A stretch of 64,000 nt of DNA from Hymenobacter sp. BRD128 (GCF_013256625.1 NZ_CP053908.1:372001-436000); one strand, 5' to 3'. Positions 9,901 to 18,641 are shown, numbered from the stretch's first letter. Program-made: numbers and translations. The notes: generated from the letters alone by a model not told the origin.

Positions 9901-10014
9901 GCTCCGGTAACTGGTGCGGCTAGCCCCGCCCTGCCGGCCCTGCCCGATGGCAAAACCAAGACCGAAACGCCCGACGGCGGCAAGGTTAAAACCAAGAAGA
10001 AGCGCGGCGAATAA
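6985..10014 (+). CDS. Periplasmic M16 (insulinase-family) zinc protease, two-domain
   Basis: 1009 residues with a signal peptide ending at AAAQ (~residue 22). The N-terminal M16 half carries the inverted zinc motif HFFEH at 106-110 and a downstream Glu in the KNERGQNYDN block (~188). The C-terminal M16 half (~515-930) lacks the zinc motif and ends in an R/Y substrate-pocket region (RENKGYTYGANSGYR), as in PqqL-type and other clam-shell M16 enzymes. These proteases degrade small peptides inside a closed chamber. The last ~70 residues are a Pro/Ala/Lys-rich tail. It is followed by a strong terminator and looks monocistronic. Confidence 0.93.
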   Translation: MKAHFAYPLLLSLAVVAAPAAAQKKPATTKPASAKAVPTAKIGGARLVEKVTAKPGELVIPYEKYVLPNGLTVIVAEDHSDPLVHVDVTYHVGSAREQIGKSGFAHFFEHMMFQGSDHVGDQQHFKLVTAAGGTLNGSTNQDRTNYYETVPSNQLETALWLEADRMGFLLDAVSQKKFEIQRSTVKNERGQNYDNRPYGLASEYVSKTLYPYGHPYSWLTIGYLKDLDNSNVDDLKNFFLRWYGPNNATLTVGGDVTAAQVLKYAEKYFGPIKRGPAVPVQKLPEPVLTADRYVSYEDNVRFPMLQLVFPTVPHGHPDEAALDALADIIGGGKTSLLYKNLVKPQKAVQAQAYQRNSELAGEFAMIALNVPTTRLDSTEAIMRKTLAEVAKTGISDEQVARYKASTEAQLINSLSSVSGKVSQLAANQTFFNNPNRLPLDLKELRSLTKADVQRVFNKYIQGKHAVILSVVPKGKADEVAAKDNYTASSAGYVAPNYGYEGLKYVKATDTFDRSQQPKPGANPVVKVPAIWQDKFGNGLKLIGTKNTELPTTTMLLTIEGGHRLEQANAGKAGLASLTAQMLNEGSAKYTGEEFAAALDRLGSIVQVFAGDDNTMVYVQSLTKNLPATLALLDQRLLHPRFDAADFDRVKKQTLQGIANQVTQPVTIANNAYARLLYGPSDIMGVPVSGTTASVTGISLDDVKQFYQQYYSPSVSFLTVVSDQAQAAVEPGLGFLKSWAAKPVTLPVASTPAPPDKTKIYFIDKPGAAQSEIRVGYLTPLAYDATGDYYRAYLSNYLLGGAFNSRINLNLRENKGYTYGANSGYRASRYAGPYTAQAGVRADATAASVKEFMSEITNYRNGISDEELAFLQASVGQSDALRYETGQQKASFLSRLVEYNLQPDYVNQQASILKALKKEDVQASAQKYLPADKMYIVVVGDRAKAFPGLSQLGYDVQELDLNGQPIVASAVPAAPVTGAASPALPALPDGKTKTETPDGGKVKTKKKRGE

Positions 10015-10038
10015 CGGCGTGGAATGAATTTTGCCCGG

Positions 10039-10066
10039 AAAGCCCGCCGCTTCGGCGGGCTTTTTT
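10039..10066 (+). terminator. Intrinsic terminator after the M16 protease gene
   Basis: A GC-rich stem, AGCCCGCCG/CGGCGGGCT with a 3-base loop, is followed directly by six T. It lies 25 bases past the stop codon. Confidence 0.9.
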
Positions 10067-10127
10067 GCAGCCGGTTGGGTCGGCATGCGTTCCCGCCCTA
10101 CCTTCGCGGGCTAAATCATCTTTTATT

Positions 10128-10427
10128 GTGGCTTCGTCTCAACAACTTGCTCAGCTCGACCGCCTGGAGCGGCAGGTAACCACCTTAGTGGCTGCCTATC
10201 AGCAGCTGCGCGAGGAGCTAGCCGATGCCCACACCACGATTGAACACCTGCGGGCCGACGAGCGTGAGCGAGAAAAACAGCTGCGCGAGTACCAAAACCA
10301 GGAAAACATTGTTAAACTTGTCCAGACTATAGCCGGCGGGGAACCCACCCAGGCCAACGAGCTGAAACAACGCCTCAACGAATACATCCGCGAACTAGAT
10401 AAGTGCCTTGCTTATTTGAGGGAATAA
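10128..10427 (+). CDS. Small coiled-coil protein next to zapA
   Basis: A 99-residue, strongly charged heptad-rich protein predicted to be almost entirely coiled coil (residues ~5-75; for example LDRLERQVTTLVAAYQQL). A short conserved-looking C-terminus follows (KQRLNEYIRELDKCLAYL). The frame extends further upstream, but that part covers the preceding terminator region; the GTG at 10128 follows a TACCTTCG box (10099-10106) and matches where the helix begins. It sits 37 bases upstream of zapA and is probably co-transcribed with it. This order (coiled coil, zapA, rny) suggests a role in division, similar in concept to ZapB, but no function is proven. Confidence 0.8.
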   Translation: MASSQQLAQLDRLERQVTTLVAAYQQLREELADAHTTIEHLRADEREREKQLREYQNQENIVKLVQTIAGGEPTQANELKQRLNEYIRELDKCLAYLRE

Positions 10428-10464
10428 TGCCCCTTCTCATATGAATACGTATCTTGCTCTCTAA

Positions 10465-10758
10465 ATGAACGACTTAGCTATCAAAATTCGCATTGCCGAG
10501 CGCGATTATCCCATGCGGGTAGCCGTGGCCGACGAGGAGCGCCTGCGCCTGGCCGGCCGGCAGCTCAGCGAAAAGCTGCGCGAGTTTCGGGAGCAGTACG
10601 GCATTCAGGACAAACAGGACCTGCTGGCGATGGTAGCCCTCGCCACAATGGCTGACTCCTTGAAAGTCAGCAAAGAAAAGGATGGAACCGATGCAGCCCT
10701 CACCGAGCGCCTGGCGCGCCTCGACGAGCTGCTGACTGGCGTGGTGCTGGCGGCCTAG
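10465..10758 (+). CDS. zapA: Cell division protein ZapA
   Basis: 97 residues with the ZapA layout: an N-terminal beta-hairpin domain (IKIRIAERDYPMRVAVADE), a conserved helix (LRLAGRQLSEKLREFREQYG), then the DLLAMVALATMADSLK helix and a C-terminal coiled coil. ZapA binds FtsZ and cross-links protofilaments in the Z ring. The gene lies between the coiled-coil gene and rny, the usual Bacteroidota arrangement. The length matches the family. Confidence 0.93.
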   Translation: MNDLAIKIRIAERDYPMRVAVADEERLRLAGRQLSEKLREFREQYGIQDKQDLLAMVALATMADSLKVSKEKDGTDAALTERLARLDELLTGVVLAA

Positions 10759-10893
10759 CGGGCCGCCGGGTAGCACCCGTGACTGATTCGTTGGCCCGGC
10801 CGGGCGCACCGAAGGCGAGCGGCCTTCGCGAGTGTTCCGGTTCCGGGTTTTTGCCGTGGCTATGGTTTTGATTCACTTCACTTCCATAACTCC
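10759..10893 (+). ncRNA. Structured zapA-rny spacer, possible small RNA
   Basis: This 135-base GC-rich spacer contains a perfect hairpin GAAGGC/GCCTTC (loop GAGCG), the palindrome GCCCGGCCGGGC, and a downstream GGTTCCGGGTTTTT stretch. It has no ORF. 6S RNA lies next to zapA in some bacteria, so a 6S-like or leader RNA is conceivable, but I cannot fold a convincing 6S central bubble by eye. Treat it as a structured spacer. Confidence 0.25.
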
Positions 10894-12594
10894 ATGTCTC
10901 AACTAATTTTATATTGCGCGGTTGCTGCCATCGTCGCCCTCGTGGTGGGCGTGCTGGTGGGCCGGCAGCTAGCCGGCAAAGCCCGGCAAGACCACGAAGG
11001 CGAAGCTAGGGCCAAAGCCCAGCAGCTACTCGAAGAAGCCGAAACCCAGGCCAACCGCACCCGCGACGAGCGCATTCAGCAGTCGAAAGACAAGTTTCGC
11101 AACCTCAAAAACGAGTACGAGCAGGAGCAGAAGCGCCAGCGGCGCGAGTTTGACACCGAAAGCCAGCGCCTCAAGGCCGCCCTCGACCAAGAGCTGACCG
11201 AGCGCCGCCAGGGTGTATTAGCCCAGGAGCAGAGCATCAAACACCTCACTGATACTACGCAGCGCCAGCTCGAAGCCCTGCAACACAAGGAGAAAGAACT
11301 GGAAGCCACCCGCGAAAAACTGGAAACCCAGGCCCAGCAGCAGCGCGAGCGCCTGGAGCAGCAAGAAGAAAAGCGCCAGCAAAAGCACGAAACTACGCTA
11401 GCCGACCTGCAGGCTAAACAGCAGCAGGCCGAGGCCCAAATCCACGAAGTACAGAGCCAACTCGAAAAAGTAGCCGGCCTCACCGCCGCCGAAGCCCGCG
11501 AGCAATTGGTGGAAAGCTTGAAGAACGAGGCGCAGCTTCAGGCTAGCTCCTACATCAAGGATACCGTGGCGCAGGCCAAGCTCACGGCCACTAAGGATGC
11601 CAAGAAGGTAGTGCTCGAAACCATTCAGCGCACCGCTTCGGAGCACGCCATCGAGAACTGCGTGTCGGTGTTTAACATCGAAAGCGACGATGTGAAGGGT
11701 AAAATTATCGGCCGCGAGGGCCGCAACATTCGGGCGCTCGAAGCGGCTACGGGCGTCGAAGTCATCGTAGACGACACGCCCGAGGCTATCATCATCTCGG
11801 GCTTCGACCCGGTGCGCCGCGAAATTGCCCGCCTCTCGCTGCACCTGCTGGTGAAGGACGGCCGCATTCACCCGGCTAGGGTGGAGGAAATTGTGGCTAA
11901 GACCACCAAAAAAATCGAGGAGGAAATCATTGAAATCGGCGAGCGCACGGTTATCGACCTCGGCATTCACGGCCTGCACCCCGAGCTGATTCGGATGGTA
12001 GGCCGCATGCGCTTCCGCTCCAGCTACGGCCAGAATTTGCTCCAGCACAGCCGCGAAGTAGCCAATCTCTGCGCCACAATGGCCGCCGAGCTGGGCCTCA
12101 ACGTGAAGCACGCCCGCCGCGCCGGCCTGCTCCACGACATTGGCAAGGTAACCACCGAGGAGCCCGAGCTGCCCCACGCCATTCTGGGCATGGAGATGGC
12201 CAAGAAGTACAAGGAGCACCCCGACGTGGTGAACGCCATCGGCGCCCACCACGACGAAATCGAGATGACGGCGCTCATTTCGCCCATCGTGCAGGCTTGC
12301 GACGCCATTTCGGGCTCGCGCCCCGGCGCCCGGCGCGAAATGATGGAGAGCTACATCAAGCGCCTCAAGCAGCTGGAGGAAACCGCTAGCTCGTTCAAAG
12401 GCGTCAACCAGACCTACGCCATACAGGCCGGCCGCGAGCTGCGCGTGATTGTGGACGCCGAAAACGTGAGCGATGACCGCGCCGGCGAGCTAAGCTTCGA
12501 GATTTCGCAGAAAATTGAGAAGGAAATGCAGTACCCGGGGCAGATTAAGGTCACGGTTATCCGCGAAATGCGCTCGGTAGCCTACGCTAAATAA
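10894..12594 (+). CDS. rny: Ribonuclease Y
   Basis: 566 residues, slightly longer than Bacillus Rny. Order of parts: an N-terminal membrane helix (~5-25), a long Gln/Glu/Lys-rich coiled coil (~30-200), a KH RNA-binding domain (~260-320) with [11 protein letters not shown], and an HD phosphodiesterase domain with the metal pair HD in HDIGK (~410) and a downstream HHDE. Rny is a membrane-bound endoribonuclease that starts mRNA decay. All catalytic residues are present. It ends with a strong symmetrical terminator and forms the last gene of the coiled-coil/zapA/rny cluster. Confidence 0.96.
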   Translation: MSQLILYCAVAAIVALVVGVLVGRQLAGKARQDHEGEARAKAQQLLEEAETQANRTRDERIQQSKDKFRNLKNEYEQEQKRQRREFDTESQRLKAALDQELTERRQGVLAQEQSIKHLTDTTQRQLEALQHKEKELEATREKLETQAQQQRERLEQQEEKRQQKHETTLADLQAKQQQAEAQIHEVQSQLEKVAGLTAAEAREQLVESLKNEAQLQASSYIKDTVAQAKLTATKDAKKVVLETIQRTASEHAIENCVSVFNIESDDVKGKIIGREGRNIRALEAATGVEVIVDDTPEAIIISGFDPVRREIARLSLHLLVKDGRIHPARVEEIVAKTTKKIEEEIIEIGERTVIDLGIHGLHPELIRMVGRMRFRSSYGQNLLQHSREVANLCATMAAELGLNVKHARRAGLLHDIGKVTTEEPELPHAILGMEMAKKYKEHPDVVNAIGAHHDEIEMTALISPIVQACDAISGSRPGARREMMESYIKRLKQLEETASSFKGVNQTYAIQAGRELRVIVDAENVSDDRAGELSFEISQKIEKEMQYPGQIKVTVIREMRSVAYAK

Positions 12595-12613
12595 GTACTT
12601 GCTCAGCAAGGAT

Positions 12614-12656
12614 AAGTAAAGCCCCGTTAGCAGCTGCTAACGGGGCTTTACTTTTG
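12614..12656 (+). terminator. Perfect palindrome: rny terminator overlapping the next promoter
   Basis: A perfect 20+20-base palindrome (12614-12653) has no spacer, with core GCCCCGTTAGC/GCTAACGGGGC and a T-rich tail, so it can terminate transcription of rny. Its right end also contains TACTTTTG (12649-12656), an exact TAnnTTTG -7 box, only 10 bases before the ATG of the amidase gene. One sequence may therefore serve as terminator and promoter. Confidence 0.75.
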
Positions 12657-12666
12657 CCTGTGCTTT

Positions 12667-13557
12667 ATGAAAAATAATTTTTGTCGCCCAATTAGCTCCT
12701 CACGGCCCATTTACCTTAGTATGCTGGCATTAGCTGCGCTAGCTGCCGCCTGCGTGCGAAACCCCTACGCAGCAACCAATAAGATATATCGCCAGCAAGT
12801 AAAAACGCTGGTCCGCCAATTGCGCACCCAGCCTGCCCAGCCGCCCGCCGATAGCCTGCCCGCCACGCCCTACTGGGCCGGCACCGTCAATTTTAACCTG
12901 CGCAAGCCCAACTACGTCATCATTCACCACACGGCGCAGCACAGCACCGAGCAGACTCTCAAGACGTTCACGCTCGTTAAAACGCAAGTGAGCGCGCATT
13001 ATGTCATCGGGCGCGATGGGCAGGTGTTCCACATGCTCAACGACTACCTGCGGGCCTGGCACGGTGGCGTGGCCCGCTGGGGTGGCATCACCGATATCAA
13101 TTCGGTTTCGATTGGAATTGAGTTGGATAACGATGGCATTGAGCCTTTTCAGGAAGCCCAGCTGGCTAGCCTGCTGAAAGTACTGGCTAGCCTGAAACGT
13201 ACTTATAATATCCCGGCTGCTAATTTTATCGGGCACGGCGACATTGCGCCGGTGCGCAAAAACGACCCTAGCATCCTTTTTCCGTGGCAGCGCCTGGCCA
13301 CACGCGGCTTTGGCCTCTGGTACGACGCCAGCGTGCTGACCGATACCGCTGCCGCACCCTTCACGGCCGACTCATTCGGGGTACCGCTGCCCGGTCTCAC
13401 GCCCCGCGAGGCCCTGCGCATCATTGGCTACGATACGCAGGACCTGCCGGCCGCCATCCAGGCTTTCAAGCGCCACTTTGTGCAGACGGATACCAGCCCC
13501 GTGCTTTCGGAGCAGGACCGCCGCATCCTCTACAATATTTATCGCAAAAGCTTATAA
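12667..13557 (+). CDS. N-acetylmuramoyl-L-alanine amidase lipoprotein (Amidase_2 / PGRP fold)
   Basis: 296 residues with a lipoprotein signal (LAAAC, Cys29). The amidase_2 domain spans ~78-215. Zn-ligand candidates are His87/His88 in IIHHTA and His190 in GHGDIAP; the Glu of IGIELDN (~152) and the HYVIGRDG strand also match AmpD-type enzymes. The reaction is cleavage of the MurNAc-L-Ala bond in peptidoglycan. The lipobox implies outer-membrane or periplasmic recycling or remodelling rather than cytosolic AmpD. The C-terminal ~80 residues include GLTPREALRIIGYDT, resembling a small peptidoglycan-binding-like helix pair. Confidence 0.9.
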   Translation: MKNNFCRPISSSRPIYLSMLALAALAAACVRNPYAATNKIYRQQVKTLVRQLRTQPAQPPADSLPATPYWAGTVNFNLRKPNYVIIHHTAQHSTEQTLKTFTLVKTQVSAHYVIGRDGQVFHMLNDYLRAWHGGVARWGGITDINSVSIGIELDNDGIEPFQEAQLASLLKVLASLKRTYNIPAANFIGHGDIAPVRKNDPSILFPWQRLATRGFGLWYDASVLTDTAAAPFTADSFGVPLPGLTPREALRIIGYDTQDLPAAIQAFKRHFVQTDTSPVLSEQDRRILYNIYRKSL

Positions 13558-13563
13558 GGCAAT

Positions 13564-14064
13564 TTATTGATTGCCTTTTAGCTTGTCTTCGCCGCCATAC
13601 GGCGCGCCGGCGGTGATATCGCCGCGCAGGCCGCCCGTGCTCTGGCCGGGGCCGAAGCCCGGCTGCGGCGCGGTAGTCTCGTTTTCGATACCGGTGGGTA
13701 GTGGGCCATCCGGGGCTAGCGGAGCATTGGTAAGTGCGTCGGTAGGCACGGCGCTGGCATCGGTGCCGCCAGCGCCGTTTGCGCCGGTTATTTCCGCTAC
13801 TTTGGCCACGTATTGACGCTTGGCGTCTTCGGTCGAAGTGCCTTTGTATTTATCCCACGAGTCCCACTGCGCCTGCGACAGGCCGGCCGGGCCGCTGGCC
13901 TGGTCGGCCGCCGTAGCATCTACCTCACCGCTCTTCATGTTTACGTCGCCTTCGGTTGCCTGCTTGTAGAGGCCATATAGCTCGGTCATGTGCTGCGAAG
14001 CTTGGTCGGCGGGTAAGTTATTGACTTTCTGTGCGGCAGCGTCAAAATCCTGTTGTAAGCTCAT
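13564..14064 (-). CDS. Acyl-CoA-binding protein (ACBP-like) with disordered tail
   Basis: 166 residues. The first ~93 match the ACBP four-helix bundle: FDAAAQKVNNLPAD, then LYGLYKQATEGDVN (the YKQAT ligand motif, ~33-37) and WDSWDKYKGTSTEDAKRQYV (~67-86). ACBPs bind long-chain acyl-CoA esters in the cytosol and buffer or traffic them. There is no signal peptide. The remainder (~94-166) is Gly/Ala/Pro/Thr-rich and probably disordered. The gene is convergent with the amidase (7-base gap) and divergent from asnB. The loop between helices is longer than in eukaryotic ACBPs. Confidence 0.85.
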   Translation of the reverse strand: MSLQQDFDAAAQKVNNLPADQASQHMTELYGLYKQATEGDVNMKSGEVDATAADQASGPAGLSQAQWDSWDKYKGTSTEDAKRQYVAKVAEITGANGAGGTDASAVPTDALTNAPLAPDGPLPTGIENETTAPQPGFGPGQSTGGLRGDITAGAPYGGEDKLKGNQ

Positions 14065-14218
14065 CGGAATAATAGGGGAGATATAGCGAAAAAAAGACAG
14101 GGCCGCCCAGCAGCCCCCGCTGGGGTGTACTAGCAGAGCATGGCCGGGGTTGCGCCCGGCGAATGGCGAGATGAGTTCTTACCAATCCCAAGCGTAGCCG
14201 CGAGGCTAGCTTGGCCCC

Positions 14219-14226
14219 TATCTTTG
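14219..14226 (+). promoter_or_regulatory. Predicted -7 box of asnB
   Basis: TATCTTTG, an exact TAnnTTTG match, ends 10 bases before the asnB ATG, giving a very short leader. No clear -33 TTTG is seen upstream. Confidence 0.4.
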
Positions 14227-14236
14227 CTGCCTAGCT

Positions 14237-16141
14237 ATGTGTGGAATAACCGGCGCTTACGCCTTCTCCGACTCCGGCCGCTTGGCCCTGACCCGCTTGC
14301 AGGCGGCCACCGACGCCATTGTGCGCCGGGGCCCCGATTCGCAAGGTCATTTCGTGTATGACCAGTGCGGCCTGGGCTTTCGTCGGCTAGCCATCCTTGA
14401 CCTTTCGGCCGATGGCAACCAGCCGATGACCGACGCCTCGGGCCGCTATACCATTGTCTTTAACGGGGAGATATTCAACTTTCGGGAGCTGCGCGAAAAA
14501 CTGATTAAAAAAGGGTATCAGTTTCATTCGCAGACCGATACCGAGGTTATTCTGAACCTGTATATCAGCGAGGGGCGGGGATTTATCAAGAAGCTGAACG
14601 GCTTCTTCGGCTTCGCGATTTACGACAAGGAAGAAAACTCGCTGCTCATTGCCCGCGACCGCTACGGCGTGAAACCGCTGCACGTGTACCGCGACGAAGA
14701 CCAGCTGCTGTTTGGCTCCGAGCTGAAATCGCTGCTAGCCTTGGGCGTGCCGCGCAAGCTCGACTACGTGGCGCTGAGCCAGTATTTGCAGCTCAACTAC
14801 ATTCCGGGGCCAGCCACCATCTTCAAAGGGGTCAAGAAAATACTGCCGGGCTACTATCTCTTCATCCAGGGTGATAAGGTGGTACGTAAGCGTTGGTATA
14901 AAGTCCCTTACGACCCCAAGAAGGTGGCTAAAAACAAGCTTACCTACGACGAGCAACAGCTGAAGCTGGTGCAGCTCATGGATGAGGCCGTGGAGCGCCG
15001 CCTCGTGGCCGACGTGCCGCTGGGCTCTTTTCTGAGCGGGGGCATCGATTCGAGCGTAGTAACTGCGCTGGCTGCCCGCCATACGCCGCACCTCAACACG
15101 TTCAGTATCGGCTTCCGCGACGAGCCTTTTTTCGACGAAACCAAGTATGCCAACTTGGTAGCGAAGATGCATAACACTAATCACACGGTGTTCTCGCTGA
15201 GCAACAATGACTTGTACGAGCATATTTTTCAAATGCTCGACTACTTCGACGAGCCGTTTGCCGACTCTTCGGCTCTGGCGGTGCACATCTTGAGCCAGCG
15301 CACCCGCCAGCACGTGACGGTGGCGCTGAGCGGCGATGGTGCCGACGAGATTTTTGGCGGCTATAACAAGCACATGGGCGACTTCCGGGTGCGGCAGGGC
15401 GGCTTCAAGGCCGAAGCCGTGACGGGCCTGAACCTGCTCTGGGATATTCTGCCCAAGTCGCGCAACTCATATTTTGGCAACAAAATCCGGCAGTTTCAGC
15501 GCTTCTCGCGCGGTATGCTCAGCGGCCCCAAGGACCGGTATTGGGATTGGGCTAGCTTCGCTTCCGAAAAGGAGGCTAGCGACCTGCTTAGCCCCGCCAG
15601 CCGCCGGAAGGTGGATAAAAAAATCGCCGCCAAGCGTCGCAAAGACATTCTGGAGAATATCCACGCCGACGGCGACCTTAATGAGGTGCTGCTTACGGAT
15701 ACCCAGTTGGTACTGCCCTACGATATGCTCACGAAGGTGGACCTAATGAGCATGGCTAACTCGTTGGAAGTCAGAACACCATTCTTGGATTATAAAGTAG
15801 TCAACTTTGCCTTCTCGCTGCCCGTCAGCAGCAAAGTTGATGGCACGATGAAGAAGAAAATCGTGCAGGATGCCTTCCGGCCCATGCTGCCGCCCGAGCT
15901 CTACGACCGCCCCAAGCACGGCTTTGAAGTGCCCCTGCTCAAGTGGATGCGCGGCGAATTGCGCCCACTCATCGAGCAGGACCTGCTAGCCGATGATTTC
16001 GTAGCAGGGCAAGGTATTTTCGAGGTGGCTGCTGTGCAGAAGCTTAAAAAGCAGCTTTTCTCAAATAATCCTGGTGACGCCCACGCGCGCATCTGGGCGC
16101 TGATAGTGTTTCAATATTGGTGGAAACACTACATGGCTTAA
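14237..16141 (+). CDS. asnB: Asparagine synthase (glutamine-hydrolysing)
   Basis: 634 residues. Class II glutamine amidotransferase domain first, with catalytic Cys2 (MCGITG) and the RRGPDSQG and FNGEIFNF blocks. The synthetase domain follows, with the PP-loop SFLSGGIDSSVV (~265) and ALSGDGADEIFGGY (~370). The enzyme makes asparagine from aspartate, ATP and glutamine. AsnB homologues placed in polysaccharide loci often amidate sugar carboxylates or act in glycan assembly instead. Here it opens the glycan cluster, ahead of the UDP-glucuronate genes, so either role is possible. The length is typical of the cluster-associated form. Confidence 0.9.
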   Translation: MCGITGAYAFSDSGRLALTRLQAATDAIVRRGPDSQGHFVYDQCGLGFRRLAILDLSADGNQPMTDASGRYTIVFNGEIFNFRELREKLIKKGYQFHSQTDTEVILNLYISEGRGFIKKLNGFFGFAIYDKEENSLLIARDRYGVKPLHVYRDEDQLLFGSELKSLLALGVPRKLDYVALSQYLQLNYIPGPATIFKGVKKILPGYYLFIQGDKVVRKRWYKVPYDPKKVAKNKLTYDEQQLKLVQLMDEAVERRLVADVPLGSFLSGGIDSSVVTALAARHTPHLNTFSIGFRDEPFFDETKYANLVAKMHNTNHTVFSLSNNDLYEHIFQMLDYFDEPFADSSALAVHILSQRTRQHVTVALSGDGADEIFGGYNKHMGDFRVRQGGFKAEAVTGLNLLWDILPKSRNSYFGNKIRQFQRFSRGMLSGPKDRYWDWASFASEKEASDLLSPASRRKVDKKIAAKRRKDILENIHADGDLNEVLLTDTQLVLPYDMLTKVDLMSMANSLEVRTPFLDYKVVNFAFSLPVSSKVDGTMKKKIVQDAFRPMLPPELYDRPKHGFEVPLLKWMRGELRPLIEQDLLADDFVAGQGIFEVAAVQKLKKQLFSNNPGDAHARIWALIVFQYWWKHYMA

Positions 16142-16242
16142 AAACTCCAGGCTAATAATTTTTAAGCAAAACTTAGCTCACAAATGCGCTTTATCATTGC
16201 CGCTGAAGAGTTTTAATTCTGATTTAACCATTCTTTTTTTCA

Positions 16243-17583
16243 ATGAAAATCGCAGTTGTAGGAACCGGCTATGTCGGATTGGTAACGGGAACTTGCTTTG
16301 CCGAGGTGGGCATCAATGTAACCTGCATTGACATTGATGAGAAGAAAATTGCAAACCTGCGCAATGGAATTTTGCCCATCTACGAGCCTGGCCTGGAAGA
16401 AATGGTAAGCCGTAACGTGAAAGCAGAACGGCTACATTTTTCGACTAACCTTGGAGAAGCGATTAAGGGAGCTGACGTGGCCTTTATTGCGGTAGGTACT
16501 CCTCCGGGTGAGGATGGCTCAGCCGACCTGAAATATGTGCTCGCTGTGGCGCGTGGCATCGGCGAGAATGTTGATAATTATTGCGTTGTCGTGACTAAAA
16601 GCACGGTACCGGTTGGTACTGCCGCCAAAGTACGGACGGAGCTAGAAAGTGCTTTGGCCAAGCGTGGGGCCAGCGTCGAATTTGACGTGGCATCTAATCC
16701 GGAGTTTCTGAAGGAAGGCGCGGCTATCGATGACTTCCTTAAGCCTGACCGCATTGTGGTAGGCGTTAGCTCCGACCGGGCCGAGGAAATGATGCGCCGT
16801 CTCTACAAGCCCTTCCTACTGAATGGCCACCCGATTATCTTCATGGATATCCCGTCGGCCGAAATGACGAAATACGCCGCTAACTCCATGCTGGCGACTA
16901 AAATTTCGTTTATGAATGATATTGCTAACCTGTGCGAAATCATGGGGGCCGATGTAAATAAAGTGCGCCAGGGTATCGGTTCCGACGCCCGTATTGGTAC
17001 CAAGTTTATTTATCCCGGCATCGGTTATGGCGGCTCTTGCTTTCCTAAGGATGTGAAGGCACTCATAAAAACAGCTCAGGAAAACGGCTACCAGATGCAG
17101 GTGCTGCAAGCAGTGGAAGGCGTGAATGAAGCCCAGAAGGAGGTCTTGTTCAGCAAGGTAAAAAAACACTTTGGGGGCGACCTAAAGGGTAAAAAATTTG
17201 CTATTTGGGGCCTGTCATTCAAGCCCAAAACCGATGATATGCGCGAAGCCCCTTCGCTGGTTATTATTGAAAAGCTGCTCGCCGAGGGCGCTACAGTGTC
17301 GGCCTACGACCCGGTGGCCATTGCTGAAGCCAAGCACACACTGCACGATACTATTACTTATGCGAAGGACCAGTTTGAAGCCCTAGTGGATGCTGATGCT
17401 TTGCTGGTAGTGACGGAATGGCCCGAATTTCGGTCACCTTCTTTTGAGGTAGTTGGTCGCCTGCTCAAGCAAAAAGTAATTTTCGATGGGCGCAATATCT
17501 ATGACCCGGCTGAGATGAAAGAAGCCGGATTTGCCTACCATTGCATTGGTATCCGCACTACGCACGCTGAGCCAGTAGCGTAA
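16243..17583 (+). CDS. ugd: UDP-glucose 6-dehydrogenase
   Basis: 446 residues, family-typical. N-terminal Rossmann motif GTGYVGLVTG (~7-16), KSTVPVGT, the EFLKEG region, and the catalytic Cys266 inside GYGGSCFPKD. The C-terminal UDP-binding domain carries GLSFKPKTDDMREAPS. It oxidises UDP-glucose to UDP-glucuronate with two NAD+. The next gene, 36 bases downstream, is a UDP-glucuronate decarboxylase, so the pair makes UDP-xylose. GC content is lower than in the housekeeping genes around it. Confidence 0.95.
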   Translation: MKIAVVGTGYVGLVTGTCFAEVGINVTCIDIDEKKIANLRNGILPIYEPGLEEMVSRNVKAERLHFSTNLGEAIKGADVAFIAVGTPPGEDGSADLKYVLAVARGIGENVDNYCVVVTKSTVPVGTAAKVRTELESALAKRGASVEFDVASNPEFLKEGAAIDDFLKPDRIVVGVSSDRAEEMMRRLYKPFLLNGHPIIFMDIPSAEMTKYAANSMLATKISFMNDIANLCEIMGADVNKVRQGIGSDARIGTKFIYPGIGYGGSCFPKDVKALIKTAQENGYQMQVLQAVEGVNEAQKEVLFSKVKKHFGGDLKGKKFAIWGLSFKPKTDDMREAPSLVIIEKLLAEGATVSAYDPVAIAEAKHTLHDTITYAKDQFEALVDADALLVVTEWPEFRSPSFEVVGRLLKQKVIFDGRNIYDPAEMKEAGFAYHCIGIRTTHAEPVA

Positions 17584-17619
17584 CCAAATCAGTTAGCGAA
17601 CTCATAATTAAATTGCTAC

Positions 17620-18573
17620 ATGGATAATAAATCCGAAAAAAAGCGCATTCTCATTACTGGTGGCGCAGGCTTCTTAGGCTCTCACCTCTGCGACCGGTTT
17701 TTGGCCGAAGGTTACCACGTGATTGCGATGGATAACCTCGTGACGGGCAACTTGGCCAACATCGAGCACCTGTTTAAGCGGGAAGACTTCGAGTTTCACC
17801 ACCACGACGTCAGCAAGTTTGTGTTCGTGCCTGGTAAGCTCGACTACATCCTGCACTTCGCCTCGCCGGCCTCACCGATTGACTATCTCAAAATTCCCAT
17901 TCAAACCCTGAAGGTGGGTTCGCTCGGTACGCATAACCTGCTGGGTCTGGCTCGTGTAAAGGGTGCTCGCATGCTAATTGCCAGTACGTCGGAAGTATAC
18001 GGTGACCCAGAGGTTCATCCACAGGTAGAGGAGTACTGGGGCAACGTGAACCCGGTCGGGCCGCGTGGCTGCTACGATGAGGCCAAGCGCTTCCAGGAAG
18101 CTATTACGATGGCTTACCATAACCACCACGGTTTGGAAACGCGCATCATCCGCATTTTCAACACCTACGGCCCGCGCATGCGCCTTGACGATGGCCGCGT
18201 ATTACCAGCATTCCTCTCGCAGGCTTTGCGGGGCGAAAACCTCACGGTATTTGGCGATGGCTCGCAAACGCGCTCGTTTTGTTACGTCGATGACTTGGTA
18301 GATGGTATTTATCGGCTGTTGCTCAGCGATTACCACCTGCCGGTAAACATTGGCAACCCAGCCGAGATTACTATTAAAGAATTCGGTGAGGAAATTGCCA
18401 AGCTAACGGGGGTTGAGTTTAAGCCGACCTACCAGGCGCTGCCCGAAAACGACCCGATGAAGCGCCGGCCCGATATTACGAAAGCCAAAGAAATTCTGGG
18501 TTGGGAGCCGAAAGTAGACCGCGCCGAAGGCTTGCGCCGCACGCTGGAATACTTCAAGGAACACGTAAAGTAA
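17620..18573 (+). CDS. UDP-glucuronate decarboxylase (UDP-xylose synthase), extended SDR
   Basis: 317 residues. NAD-binding [10 protein letters not shown] near the N-terminus, then [22 protein letters not shown], and the catalytic Ser/Tyr/Lys set: ASTSEVYG, Tyr152 and Lys156 in YDEAK. The segments [14 protein letters not shown] and FNTYGPRM are diagnostic of the UXS group rather than GalE or dTDP-glucose dehydratase. It decarboxylates UDP-GlcA to UDP-xylose via a 4-keto intermediate. It forms an operon with ugd and ends at a clear terminator. Confidence 0.92.
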   Translation: MDNKSEKKRILITGGAGFLGSHLCDRFLAEGYHVIAMDNLVTGNLANIEHLFKREDFEFHHHDVSKFVFVPGKLDYILHFASPASPIDYLKIPIQTLKVGSLGTHNLLGLARVKGARMLIASTSEVYGDPEVHPQVEEYWGNVNPVGPRGCYDEAKRFQEAITMAYHNHHGLETRIIRIFNTYGPRMRLDDGRVLPAFLSQALRGENLTVFGDGSQTRSFCYVDDLVDGIYRLLLSDYHLPVNIGNPAEITIKEFGEEIAKLTGVEFKPTYQALPENDPMKRRPDITKAKEILGWEPKVDRAEGLRRTLEYFKEHVK

Positions 18574-18598
18574 ATTATCACTGCCAATAATATCGCGG

Positions 18599-18641
18599 AA
18601 ACGGCTGAGCTGATGGGAATTTCCCGGGCTCAGCCGTTTTT
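18599..18641 (+). terminator. Intrinsic terminator after the UDP-xylose synthase gene
   Basis: A perfect 10-bp stem, ACGGCTGAGC/GCTCAGCCGT, has a 17-base loop and a run of five T. It closes the ugd-uxs unit. Confidence 0.88.
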
